From the NCBI RefSeq assembly GCF_020923435.1, contig NZ_CP087263.1:3677970-3741969 (forward strand): a DNA stretch of 64,000 bases. Direction: 5' to 3'. Below are positions 9,075 through 16,478 of this stretch, one piece after another. The first letter of the stretch is position 1. Each line of letters opens with the position of its first letter. Source of the DNA: Brevibacillus humidisoli. Lineage in GTDB: Bacteria; Bacillota; Bacilli; Brevibacillales; Brevibacillaceae. The notes below the pieces were generated by a model. It searched no databases. It was not told where the DNA came from and was given only the letters and a program-made list of their open reading frames with translations. A program made the position numbers and the translations under genes.

Positions 9075-9902
9075 CTAAACCGACTCCTCATACGAGATGC
9101 CGTATCCGAATGCGCCTTCAACCAAGCAGGTCTGTGCAGCGAATCGGGCAGCTTCCTCCAGCGCAGCCGAAAGACCTTGCTCCCCTTGCAGAAAACGGAG
9201 GATAAACACCGTGAAAAATGAATCGCCGGCCCCCAGCGTATCCACAGGATTGACATGATGAGGGTGCTGTCGGTAGACATGCTCTCCATCGTATACAATG
9301 GCCCCTCGTGATCCCATCGTCGCCAATGCCAGTCTGCTTCCGCAGGAGACGATTTGCTTCAACAATCCTTCTACCTCGTCCTCTGGCACATGTCCGCAGG
9401 AAAGCAGGCTGTAATCAATGAATGGGCATAGACGCTGGAGCAACGACGGGCTCCAATCACTGGAAAAGTCAAACGAAAGCGGAATTCCCGCTTGATGAAT
9501 CTTCCTGATCTCCTGTTCCATTCCGCTGTATATGCTGCTGTGAACGAGGTGGAATGATTGAAGATATGCCAGGTCTGTTGACGTCAGTTGAATGGGGTGT
9601 TCATTTTGTACGCCCCCATGGTTCCCGCCGACGAATACCCGATCCCCGTCGATCAGATCGACCAGAGCATAACCGTTCTCCCCTTCATGCTGCCTGCAGT
9701 GGGAGATATCAATGTCGAGACTCTGCATCGTCTGGATGATATGACTGGCTGCCCGATCATTGCCAAATACGCCGAGATAAGCGGCATCGATTCCCAATTG
9801 CTTGGCGTATACGCTAAAGTTCAGGGCATTTCCGCCTGGATATATCACCTTTTTATGTACATATTTGTCCACGACATTGTCCCCTACACCAATAACCCTC
9901 AC
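9075..9902 (-). CDS. frlD: Fructosamine kinase FrlD (PfkB family)
   Basis: This 275-residue PfkB-family sugar kinase probably phosphorylates fructoselysine or related fructosamines at C6, making the substrate for FrlB. It carries the N-terminal GVGDNVVDKY and PGGNALN motifs (residues 5-14, 23-29) that mark FrlD. The C-terminal anion-hole signature DTLGAGDSFF contains the catalytic aspartate near residue 228. The start is a GTG at 9902 with GGGGGGAGG five nt upstream. A perfect FrlR-type palindrome lies 31 bp upstream in the frlR-frlD gap. The frlO reading frame extends upstream into it, but the real frlO start does not overlap. Confidence 0.9.
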   Translation of the reverse strand: MRVIGVGDNVVDKYVHKKVIYPGGNALNFSVYAKQLGIDAAYLGVFGNDRAASHIIQTMQSLDIDISHCRQHEGENGYALVDLIDGDRVFVGGNHGGVQNEHPIQLTSTDLAYLQSFHLVHSSIYSGMEQEIRKIHQAGIPLSFDFSSDWSPSLLQRLCPFIDYSLLSCGHVPEDEVEGLLKQIVSCGSRLALATMGSRGAIVYDGEHVYRQHPHHVNPVDTLGAGDSFFTVFILRFLQGEQGLSAALEEAARFAAQTCLVEGAFGYGISYEESV

Positions 9903-9932
9903 CTGGACCTCCCCCCTTGGTATATCTGAAAA

Positions 9933-9944
9933 TGGTATATACCA
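9933..9944. promoter_or_regulatory. Probable FrlR operator upstream of frlD
   Basis: TGGTATATACCA matches the palindrome in front of frlB base for base. A degenerate half copy (TTGGTATATC) lies 10 bp nearer to frlD. No clear -10/-35 pair was seen here, so readthrough from frlR is possible. Confidence 0.75.
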
Positions 9945-9988
9945 TTTCTCTTAAAAAAAAGAGGTGTGCCGCATGCTGTCCGATCTTT

Positions 9989-10729
9989 CTATTTTTTCAG
10001 GTGCGGCTCCGAATAGAACTTCACAATGTCACTGCGGGTGATCGATTTGGAGAACTCAATCTCCCGTCCTTCTTCGTCAAACGCAACGGCCTCCAGCAAA
10101 ATGCACGGACTCTCCGATTTGATTCTCAGTAACTTGCTGTCCATTTCATCGGAGAACGTGACCTGCATGTATTCCTTGGCTCTGACCAGGATGATTCCAT
10201 ACTCATCCTCCAATATTTGATACAACGAGGTATCATCCTCAATCAGCGCTTCAATCCCCGGGCAGTATTGGTATGGAATAAAAGATTCTTCAATAGCGAC
10301 CGGCGTCTGGTTTGCCAAGCGCAAACGCTTGATCACAATCACTTCCTCACCTACCGGGATCTTCAGCAGATTGGCCAGTCGCACCTTGGCCTGATCCCTA
10401 TAGACCGAGAGTTTTTGCGTGCTCGGTATCAGCCCTTTGCCCAACATGCTTTTGGTAAAACTGTTGAAAGTAATGAAGTTCATTTCAATCTTTTGGTTGG
10501 ATATAAACGTCCCGGCGCCCACTCTCCGTTCAACCACCCCTTCTCTTTCCAGGATGGAGAGGGTATGTCTGGCTGTCATCCGACTGATGCCGTACTGCTC
10601 CGCCAGTTCTCTCTCCGAAGGCAGCTTATCCCCAGGTTTTACCTTACCGCTTTCGATGTCTTCCATGATTTTGTCCTTTAGCTGCTTGTAAAACGGAACT
10701 GGTTCTCTTGCTCGATCATTTCGACTCAT
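9989..10729 (-). CDS. frlR: GntR-family (HutC/UTRA) regulator of the frl cluster
   Basis: This 246-residue regulator has an N-terminal winged helix (residues 12-75, with GDKLPSERELAEQYGISRMT) and a C-terminal UTRA ligand domain (residues 95-240). It matches the position and family of B. subtilis FrlR. It is the first gene of the cluster, on the same strand. Its own promoter carries a TGGTATATACC palindrome just downstream of the -10, so it probably represses itself and the frl genes until a fructosamine or its 6-phosphate binds. The ligand is an inference. Confidence 0.85.
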   Translation of the reverse strand: MSRNDRAREPVPFYKQLKDKIMEDIESGKVKPGDKLPSERELAEQYGISRMTARHTLSILEREGVVERRVGAGTFISNQKIEMNFITFNSFTKSMLGKGLIPSTQKLSVYRDQAKVRLANLLKIPVGEEVIVIKRLRLANQTPVAIEESFIPYQYCPGIEALIEDDTSLYQILEDEYGIILVRAKEYMQVTFSDEMDSKLLRIKSESPCILLEAVAFDEEGREIEFSKSITRSDIVKFYSEPHLKK

Positions 10730-10746
10730 TGGCGATTTCTCCTGAT

Positions 10747-10796
10747 TGGTATATACCGTTTGTGTGTATCATACAATTTTCCCACTTTTCAGTCAA
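10747..10796 (-). promoter_or_regulatory. frlR promoter with overlapping operator
   Basis: On the minus strand TTGACT (10791-10796) and TATGAT (10768-10773) are separated by exactly 17 bp, a near-consensus sigma-A promoter. The palindrome TGGTATATACCG at 10747-10758 covers the expected start site, which fits repression by the encoded GntR protein. Confidence 0.75.
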
Positions 10797-10897
10797 GGCA
10801 AAAAATAAAAATCATTCATCTGCAATTGTTTAAATACCTGCAAGCATGTTTGCACTGCATACAAGCAAACAAAATTCCTCGTAAGGGAAGACAATAC

Positions 10898-11359
10898 ATG
10901 GTTTTGGTTGTGTTTGCATCTGTTACCTGGGTGATCCTGGCCCTGTTTATGATGCTCCCCAACAAACTCGATAAACAAGACAATACCTTTTTCTTTATGG
11001 TTCTAATCCTTCTGAATTGCAACGGGTCCTGGATTTTTATTGAGGAGATGAAAGCGATCAAACTTGCTTCGCCGCTGCCTGCTAATTTCTCCTTTTTACT
11101 GTTTCGTACAATCATTCCGTACTCAATTATGCTGTGTCAGAACATATGGCTCTCTAGTGTCTCATGGCAACAGAAATCAATCATGACGATCACCGTGTAT
11201 ACCTTTTTGACGGTGATGGAATGGGTCGGTCTTCAGTTCAGCGTATATGAATTCGAAAAGTGGCACTTGGTCTACTCTGTTGTCTTTTATATTTTCCTGC
11301 AAATCGCGACCTTCGTCCTGTACAAATGGTATCAGCATGCTGCTTGCAAAGAGGAGTAA
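10898..11359 (+). CDS. Integral membrane protein, CBO0543-like, unknown function
   Basis: This 153-residue protein is almost entirely hydrophobic, with about five membrane segments beginning VLVVFASVTWVILALFMM. The ATG at 10898 follows AAGGGAAG; the frame is open 46 codons further upstream but that part is not hydrophobic and looks non-coding. A second small membrane gene starts 5 bp downstream, so the two are one operon. The size, topology and pairing resemble the CBO0543 family of Bacilli membrane proteins. This is only a resemblance and the role is unknown. It is divergent from frlR. Confidence 0.65.
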   Translation: MVLVVFASVTWVILALFMMLPNKLDKQDNTFFFMVLILLNCNGSWIFIEEMKAIKLASPLPANFSFLLFRTIIPYSIMLCQNIWLSSVSWQQKSIMTITVYTFLTVMEWVGLQFSVYEFEKWHLVYSVVFYIFLQIATFVLYKWYQHAACKEE

Positions 11360-11364
11360 ACCCG

Positions 11365-11718
11365 ATGATGTTTTTTAGCGACGATTATCTTAGCAAAGAA
11401 GCGATTTTTATCTATTTTGTTTTAGTAGCGGGTTTCTCGTCCTTGCTGCTGCCTAAAAAGTTCCCAATGAAGCTGACGATTCTCATGCTATTATGGGGAT
11501 TCAGCGTGGATACCATCTACGATTTTTCCATCGGCGGCCACAAACTTGATTTTTATGACACGTTCCATAATCCACGCTATACGCTGATAGATCTGCTGAC
11601 GTATATCGTTTTTCTCCTTTTCCCTATATCTTTCTTTACTTTTATGAGCATTTTCACATCCGTGGATATAGGGCGGTCTTTTATGTCCTCGGCTGGTCTG
11701 CTTTTGCGATTTTTTTGA
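11365..11718 (+). CDS. Small integral membrane protein, CBO0543-like
   Basis: This 117-residue protein has about four membrane segments. A polar pattern (DFSIGGHKLDFYDTFHNPRY) before a segment with LIDLLTYIVFLLF resembles CBO0543-family proteins. GAGGAG lies 8 nt before the ATG pair at 11365, within the end of the preceding membrane gene, which suggests coupled translation. A longer frame from 11260 overlaps the upstream gene and is not used. Function unknown. Confidence 0.65.
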   Translation: MMFFSDDYLSKEAIFIYFVLVAGFSSLLLPKKFPMKLTILMLLWGFSVDTIYDFSIGGHKLDFYDTFHNPRYTLIDLLTYIVFLLFPISFFTFMSIFTSVDIGRSFMSSAGLLLRFF

Positions 11719-11815
11719 AGAGGAGCGCTGAGAGGACACCAGAACGGCGTCGTCAGAGCGCTCTCTTGTAGTAGCATGTTCTCCTGACCTTGTGCTGTTA
11801 CAACTACAAAGCCTT

Positions 11816-11983
11816 TCACTCCTTTTCTTTTTCTGCTACATACCACTCGACGCTCTGATGCGATTTCTTATCGTAAACGATCCCATCGCCGTCCATGGAG
11901 ATACTCTTTCTTTCCTTTAACTCCAGATTGCGCTGCGCTTCCCGAATATCTCCAAGCGTCTGCTCCTTTTCCTCGATTTGGTA
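11816..11983 (-). pseudogene. C-terminal remnant of an unrecognised gene
   Basis: The minus strand encodes a charged, well-formed 56-residue tail (YQIEEKEQTLGDIREAQRNL ... WYVAEKEKE) between two in-frame TGA codons at 11984-11986 and 11816-11818, with no start codon near the beginning. The helical, glutamate-rich composition looks coding, unlike the surrounding bases. The 5' part is missing or frame-shifted. I do not recognise the family. Confidence 0.4.
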
Positions 11984-12096
11984 TCATCCTGTGCCCAGGA
12001 TGGCCGTTTCGGCCGTTTGCCCCTACAGTGAACACCCAAAAAGCGGCGCCGGTCGACTTGCTGCCCGCTATCATTCAGCCGACGGGATGTGGATCG

Positions 12097-13095
12097 TTAC
12101 AAGGCACACGTCTCGATCTCAAATCCCAAATCCTCAATCATGCTCCAGTCTTCTGTCGGCTCTTGCCCTCCTGTCGTCAGGTAGTCTCCGACAAATATGG
12201 CATTAGCCGCATAGAGTCCCAGCGGCTGCAGCGACCTCAGATTTACTTCGCGTCCTCCCGAGATGCGGATCTCTTTGGTTGGATTGACGAAGCGCATCAT
12301 CGCCAAAAGCCGCAAGCACCGGCGCGGGTGCAGTTCTTTTCGCCCCTCCAGCGGGGTGCCCTCAATGGCATGTAAAAAGTTGCACGGGATCGAATCGGCA
12401 TCCAGTTCTCGCAGGGCAAATGCGATTTCTACCGCTTCTTCGTCGCTCTCCCCCATGCCAAAAATGGCCCCCGAACAGGGAGATATCCCCGCTTCCTTCG
12501 CCTTCACCACGGTATCTACACGGTCCTCATACGTGTGAGTGGAGGTGATATTCCGGTAGTTTTGCTTACTTGTATTCAGGTTGTGGTTATAGCGGTGAAC
12601 ACCGGCGGCAGCCAGTCTGGTGGCGTGTTCCTCATTCAAAAAACCGAGGCAGCAGCAAATTTTCAGATCTGTCGTCGCCCGGATCTCCTCGACCGCTCCG
12701 ATCACATGCTCAATCTCTTTATCCGTAGGTCGTCGTCCTGATGCGACGATGCAGTACGTGCCTGCCTTGCGTCGGATCGCCTCCTCTGCTCCTTTGAGAA
12801 TCGTCTCTTTTGTGAGCCAGGCGTATTTGTCGATCGGCGCTTCCGAGACGATGGATTGGGAGCAATAGCCGCAATCCTCGGGACACAAGCCTGACTTCGC
12901 ATTTATGATCATATTCAGTTTTACTTTTTTGCCATAATACGTGCTCCGAATCAGATAAGCCGCTTGCATCACCTCAAGAAGCTGATCATCGGGGGAGCGA
13001 AGAATAGCTAAAGCTTCCTCCCTGGAAATCGGATAACCCCCTATTACTTCTTTCGCCAATCTCTTCCAATCCTGTGCCTTTATCACGAATTCCAC
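12097..13095 (-). CDS. bioB: Biotin synthase
   Basis: This radical-SAM enzyme inserts sulfur into dethiobiotin to form biotin. The 332-residue protein has the cluster motif CPEDCGYC near residue 70 and the BioB patterns YNHNLNTS and SGGREVNLR. The end (GLYAANAIFVGDYLTTGGQ) is also typical. The start is probably GTG at 13095 after GGGGGAGACGG; a second GTG at 13086 is also possible. It diverges from bioY, and a BirA-type operator sits directly upstream. No other bio gene is in the window, so the rest of the pathway is elsewhere or biotin is partly imported. Confidence 0.95.
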   Translation of the reverse strand: MEFVIKAQDWKRLAKEVIGGYPISREEALAILRSPDDQLLEVMQAAYLIRSTYYGKKVKLNMIINAKSGLCPEDCGYCSQSIVSEAPIDKYAWLTKETILKGAEEAIRRKAGTYCIVASGRRPTDKEIEHVIGAVEEIRATTDLKICCCLGFLNEEHATRLAAAGVHRYNHNLNTSKQNYRNITSTHTYEDRVDTVVKAKEAGISPCSGAIFGMGESDEEAVEIAFALRELDADSIPCNFLHAIEGTPLEGRKELHPRRCLRLLAMMRFVNPTKEIRISGGREVNLRSLQPLGLYAANAIFVGDYLTTGGQEPTEDWSMIEDLGFEIETCAL

Positions 13096-13120
13096 CCCGT
13101 CTCCCCCTCAACAAGAAATA

Positions 13121-13150
13121 TGTTAACCAAATAAACAAACAAGGTTGACA
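13121..13150. promoter_or_regulatory. BirA-type biotin operator for bioB
   Basis: TGTTAACC (13121-13128) and GGTTGACA (13143-13150) form an inverted repeat with a 14-bp spacer, the arrangement of BirA operators. It lies 26 bp upstream of the bioB start on the minus strand. Confidence 0.75.
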
Positions 13151-13193
13151 ATTCAAGAACATTCTACCATACTGAAAACATTACTCGCAATAA

Positions 13194-13225
13194 TTGTTAA
13201 CCAAACATATAAAACAAGTTTACAA
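13194..13225. promoter_or_regulatory. BirA-type biotin operator for bioY
   Basis: TTGTTAACC and AGTTTACAA form an inverted repeat with the same 14-bp spacer as the bioB site. It ends 15 bp before the bioY start codon. BirA charged with biotinyl-AMP would shut off uptake here. Confidence 0.8.
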
Positions 13226-13240
13226 AAAGGGGGATTACCA

Positions 13241-13813
13241 ATGCGTTCACACCAAACCAAAATGATGATTCTTGTCGCGCTTTTTGCTGCCATTACAGCC
13301 GTTTGTGCCCAAATCTCGTTTTCGATCGGACCGGTTCCCTTTACCTTGCAAGTGTTGGCGATCAGCTTGACCGGCATGCTGTTAGGCAGACGCTGGGGAA
13401 CGGTATCGGTCATCGTCTATCTCTTGTTAGGCGTGATGGGTGCTCCTGTTTTTGCGGGGTATCAAGGCGGGCTGCAAGCCATAGCCGGGAAAACTGGGGG
13501 TTATCTGCTTGCCTTTATACCAGCCGTTTATGTGATCGGCTTGATCCTTGAGCGGGGCAAGATTAGCGTGTGGAAAGCGTTTCTTGCCAATCTGCTGGGA
13601 CTATTGATCATCTATGCGATCGGGGCCTCCCATCTAAAGCTGATTCTGAATCTATCCTGGGAACAAGCTTTCCTGTTTGGCGTCATGCCGTTTATCATTC
13701 CTGATCTGATCAAGATTGTGTTCGCTTCCTCGCTCGGTGTCATCATCTTGAAGCGACTTGTATCTGCTGGTTTTCCAGTTCAAACGAAACATATGCAAAA
13801 AAACACCGCTTAG
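13241..13813 (+). CDS. bioY: Biotin transporter BioY
   Basis: This 190-residue membrane protein is the substrate-binding S component of the biotin ECF transporter. It has six predicted membrane segments and the BioY patterns ISFSIGPVPFTLQ (residues 23-35), YLLLGVMGAPVFAGYQGG and GKTGGYL. The start at 13241 follows AAAAAGGGGG. The frame is open upstream to 13145 but that stretch is the operator region. No ecfA or ecfT gene is nearby, so it probably uses the housekeeping ECF module or works alone. It is divergent from bioB and likely co-regulated by BirA. Confidence 0.93.
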   Translation: MRSHQTKMMILVALFAAITAVCAQISFSIGPVPFTLQVLAISLTGMLLGRRWGTVSVIVYLLLGVMGAPVFAGYQGGLQAIAGKTGGYLLAFIPAVYVIGLILERGKISVWKAFLANLLGLLIIYAIGASHLKLILNLSWEQAFLFGVMPFIIPDLIKIVFASSLGVIILKRLVSAGFPVQTKHMQKNTA

Positions 13814-13820
13814 CGCGGTG
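13797..13820 (-). terminator. Rho-independent terminator of the anti-sigma operon
   Basis: On the minus strand the hairpin CACCGC-GCTAA-GCGGTG is followed by seven T. It overlaps the 3' end of bioY, which is on the other strand. Confidence 0.75.
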
Positions 13821-13838
13821 AAAGATTGAGCAACGCAT

Positions 13839-15215
13839 TTACTCTTTGCCATCCCGTATAGGAACAAACCCCTTGATGTTGATTTGTTCTTGTTCGTACC
13901 TTACCACGTCAATCTTGTATGTCTCTTTCTCGGGAACGGCAATGGAGCGTGTGAACGTCTGCGATTCGGAGTCAAACGTTTCTTCACCCAGCGGCACGCC
14001 TTCAATGGAGAAGTGGGTCTCCTCTGACTTAGCTTCCCCAGGGAACTCCAGATGGAGTTGGTCATTCTCGTAATAAGCTCGGAGAATACGGATCTTTTTG
14101 CTGCCAAGCGTCACCTCGTGAGGCTCCCCGTTTGGCTTCAGTGTGAAACTACTCGTGATCTCTTGCACCGCTTCAATGCCGTCAAATCGCAGGCTCAGTT
14201 CTTGTGGAGCCCGTCCGAAGTACAAGGAGGGCATCATGTCCAGATAATAGACAGCGTTCTCTCCTTGCTGCTGAACAGAAACGCTGGGCGTCACGATCAC
14301 CCTGGTGTATTCTTTGCGATGATCATCTACCACTTCCACGTTTCGCAAACCCCTCAGGCTGTATCCCTCTGCCAACTCAGCCTCCATCTTGATTCGCATC
14401 ACAGTCGGATACGCCTTAATCTCGTTTACGCGCAGATTGCGCAAGACGTCTTGTGTTCCAAGCTGCGGTTTGGCAGTGGTGGCTGACTGTATCACTTTCT
14501 CCGATTGAGCGATATCAACGGGCAGGGAAACGGGTACGTTGGCTACCTGTTTCTGATCCGCCCTCATATCTTTGATCAACAAAGAAATGGCTGGCTGCGG
14601 TTTGCTGAGAATGTTTTTGATCTCACCCTCTTTCAGCGTGAAGATCGCCTTTTTGATCAGATAGTGCTTCCCATTGATCAATTGGTAGTCTGAACTTTCA
14701 CTGCCACCGCTGATCTTCAGATTGGGTTCGGTAGTCAACCCTGCGTAGATGGCTTCTCTTTTCGCTTCCTCCGGCTGCTGAGCAATCGCTTCAATCTCAT
14801 CTCCGGAAAGCAGCACCGTATAACCCATACGCAGCTGGTCAACCATAATATCCTTCACTTGGATAGTGAAACCGGATTGTTCTGTCCGAATCTCAGGAAG
14901 TATCTTGTATCCGTGATAGATTGCATTGGAAAAGCCTACGTCCGGTACCAACCACTCAAATGAAGCTTCCTGGTGGTTCGCTGTTCTCTTTCCCGAAATG
15001 ATGGGGTCTATCGGGGTGATGCCATACAGCAGCATCGCGAAGCAAGCGGCAAAACTGGCTGACCAGGCCATTTTCTTCCATTGCTGGTGCAGGTTCTTCC
15101 CTTGCATACGGGCCAATACCTTTGTTTCCAAACGGTCATGGCGATAGGGATATTCCCTCTCGACCATTTGTCTGGCAGATTGGGCAAACTCTTGCAGTAG
15201 TTTTTCCTCGCTCAT
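13839..15215 (-). CDS. DUF4179-type membrane anti-sigma-like protein
   Basis: This 458-residue protein has a cytoplasmic N-terminal part (residues 1-50), one membrane segment (about 51-67, WSASFAACFAMLLYGI) and a large extracytoplasmic domain with beta-rich repeats. This is the layout of DUF4179 proteins that act as anti-sigma or stress-sensing partners of ECF sigma factors. It starts at 15215, overlapping by four bases the stop of a sigma-factor fragment, so the pair was once coupled. The gene itself looks intact, but its sigma partner is broken, so its present role is unclear. Confidence 0.7.
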   Translation of the reverse strand: MSEEKLLQEFAQSARQMVEREYPYRHDRLETKVLARMQGKNLHQQWKKMAWSASFAACFAMLLYGITPIDPIISGKRTANHQEASFEWLVPDVGFSNAIYHGYKILPEIRTEQSGFTIQVKDIMVDQLRMGYTVLLSGDEIEAIAQQPEEAKREAIYAGLTTEPNLKISGGSESSDYQLINGKHYLIKKAIFTLKEGEIKNILSKPQPAISLLIKDMRADQKQVANVPVSLPVDIAQSEKVIQSATTAKPQLGTQDVLRNLRVNEIKAYPTVMRIKMEAELAEGYSLRGLRNVEVVDDHRKEYTRVIVTPSVSVQQQGENAVYYLDMMPSLYFGRAPQELSLRFDGIEAVQEITSSFTLKPNGEPHEVTLGSKKIRILRAYYENDQLHLEFPGEAKSEETHFSIEGVPLGEETFDSESQTFTRSIAVPEKETYKIDVVRYEQEQINIKGFVPIRDGKE

Positions 15216-15421
15216 TGCTCTTCCTCCTTGGACTTGGTCATCAGGTTTTTCAGCTGCTTTCTGGCACGATGCAATCTGGTCCGCACGACTTCCTCCGTCA
15301 CGGAGAGAATATCGGCATCTCCTTGATCGATAAATCCTCGTTCTAATGCCAGCGCTTTCGGAGCTCGTTTAGCCTCTGCTGCTTGTTCTCCCGTACTCTC
15401 GACCCTATAGGAGCTTAGCAC
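15212..15421 (-). pseudogene. Truncated ECF sigma factor (region 4 remnant)
   Basis: The last 30 residues (LSVTEEVVRTRLHRARKQLK) are the recognition helix and end of a sigma-70 region 4. Sequence upstream in this frame does not look like region 2 and other frames have stops. The gene lost its 5' part. The stop overlaps the start of the anti-sigma-like gene (ATGA). Confidence 0.7.
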
Positions 15422-15861
15422 ATCTCCTGCTCCCTCTGTTCCGATGGGAGCTGGTCATTGGTATCGTACGTGAACCATTTAAATCCTTCCACAGCTTCGG
15501 TCCCCTTGTTGATCACGACTCTGGCATACCCTTCGTCGTTTCGCAGCTCGGCTTCGATCACGGCAGCCGATGTGTCCTTTATGACGAGCTGATAACGGTT
15601 TAGTTCCGTTACGGCTTTTTTCAGCGGCTGCAATGCCTTCACCACGGTAGCCTTAGCTTTTTGCTCCGACAGCATGGCTGCAGATTACTGCCAGTCCCCT
15701 TGCTGCCCTGAAGTGATCGGTTTGCCGACGATAAAAGCCAAGGCCAGACAGGCAGCCACGGTTCCTGTCACATACAACTTGCGGTATCCTCTGCCCTTCC
15801 TCTGAGCGAGCTGCTGCTGAATGCGCTTCTCCAGTTCTGGGGTAAACCGAACATCTTGCAC
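15415..15861 (-). pseudogene. Membrane protein gene split by an in-frame TAA and cut at its 5' end
   Basis: Two stretches in the same frame are separated only by TAA at 15685-15687. The first has a charged start and one membrane segment (LYVTGTVAACLALAFIVG). The second is a soluble domain (KATVVKALQPLKKAVTELNR ... WFTYD). Together they read as one sigma-associated membrane protein of about 145 residues. The only upstream starts are a GTG at 15861 without a ribosome site, or a TTG inside a terminator hairpin, so the 5' end also seems lost. Two separate small genes are less likely. Confidence 0.55.
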
Positions 15862-15862
15862 G

Positions 15863-15905
15863 AAAAAAGGGAGCCTTGCTCGACTGAGCAAAGGCCCCCT
15901 TTTTT
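15863..15905 (-). terminator. Strong terminator after the GntR gene remnant
   Basis: AAAAAAGGG and CCCTTTTTT bracket a GCCTTTGCTC/GAGCAAGGC stem, so the hairpin has T runs on both strands and can work in either direction. It follows the C-terminal GntR fragment that ends at 15929. Confidence 0.8.
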
Positions 15906-15928
15906 ATTGCCGTGCGCCATCGTTTCTG

Positions 15929-16337
15929 TTACTCATCTATCATCTGAACATCTTCGGTCGAATCCATCGTAAGCGTGAATGACACCTTGTTTGAAGGCAG
16001 GAATGACAGCGTATAATGAATCGGAACACTTTTTCGATCAAAGGCAATTTTTTCAACCTCAAACAAGGGAATGTCCTGCGTACAGTTTAAAAACTCCGCC
16101 TGCTCTGCAGTGGCATTGACGATACTGATCGTTTTGGTATTGCGAACGGCTTGAATCTGGTATACCTCTTTTAATATCTGATAGGTTGAATGGGAATCCC
16201 CGATGTGCTTGTCCAAATCGGGAAATCTCCTCAGCGAGTAGTAACTTGTCTCGCTGTGGATCGGCTCGTCTTTTATCAGGTGAAGTCGTTTCAGCTCTAA
16301 AAGCGGCTCTTCACGCTCAACCTGCAGCGCTTCGGCC
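15929..16337 (-). pseudogene. C-terminal half of a GntR/UTRA regulator split by the IS21-type element
   Basis: The frame encodes a UTRA ligand domain (ALQVEREEPLLELKRLHLI ... STYQILKEVYQI). Its N-terminal half lies at 18762-19116 beyond the insertion. Removing the element and one 8-bp copy of CTTCGGCC restores WRQAEALQVER in frame and a protein of 251 residues, normal for this family. The regulator is therefore inactivated by insertion. What it controlled is not evident from the neighbours. Confidence 0.85.
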
Positions 16338-16478
16338 TGTTTATGGCATGATTTAAATGTACTAAATGGCAGCTAATTTATGCTCATATTAAAAAGAGCC
16401 ACTTGCCAACATCTATTAAAAAACATACACTCCCCGTTGGGCATAACGTTCATGGGAGGTATATAGGAGATGTTAGCA

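Noticed and set aside
12000-12096. A gene between the 11.9-kb fragment and bioB
   Set aside because: The minus-strand frame has no ribosome site and no family pattern; it may be part of the decayed gene.
15685-15687. Programmed readthrough of the TAA
   Set aside because: TAA is not a usual recoded stop, and the gene also lacks a proper 5' end, so decay is simpler.
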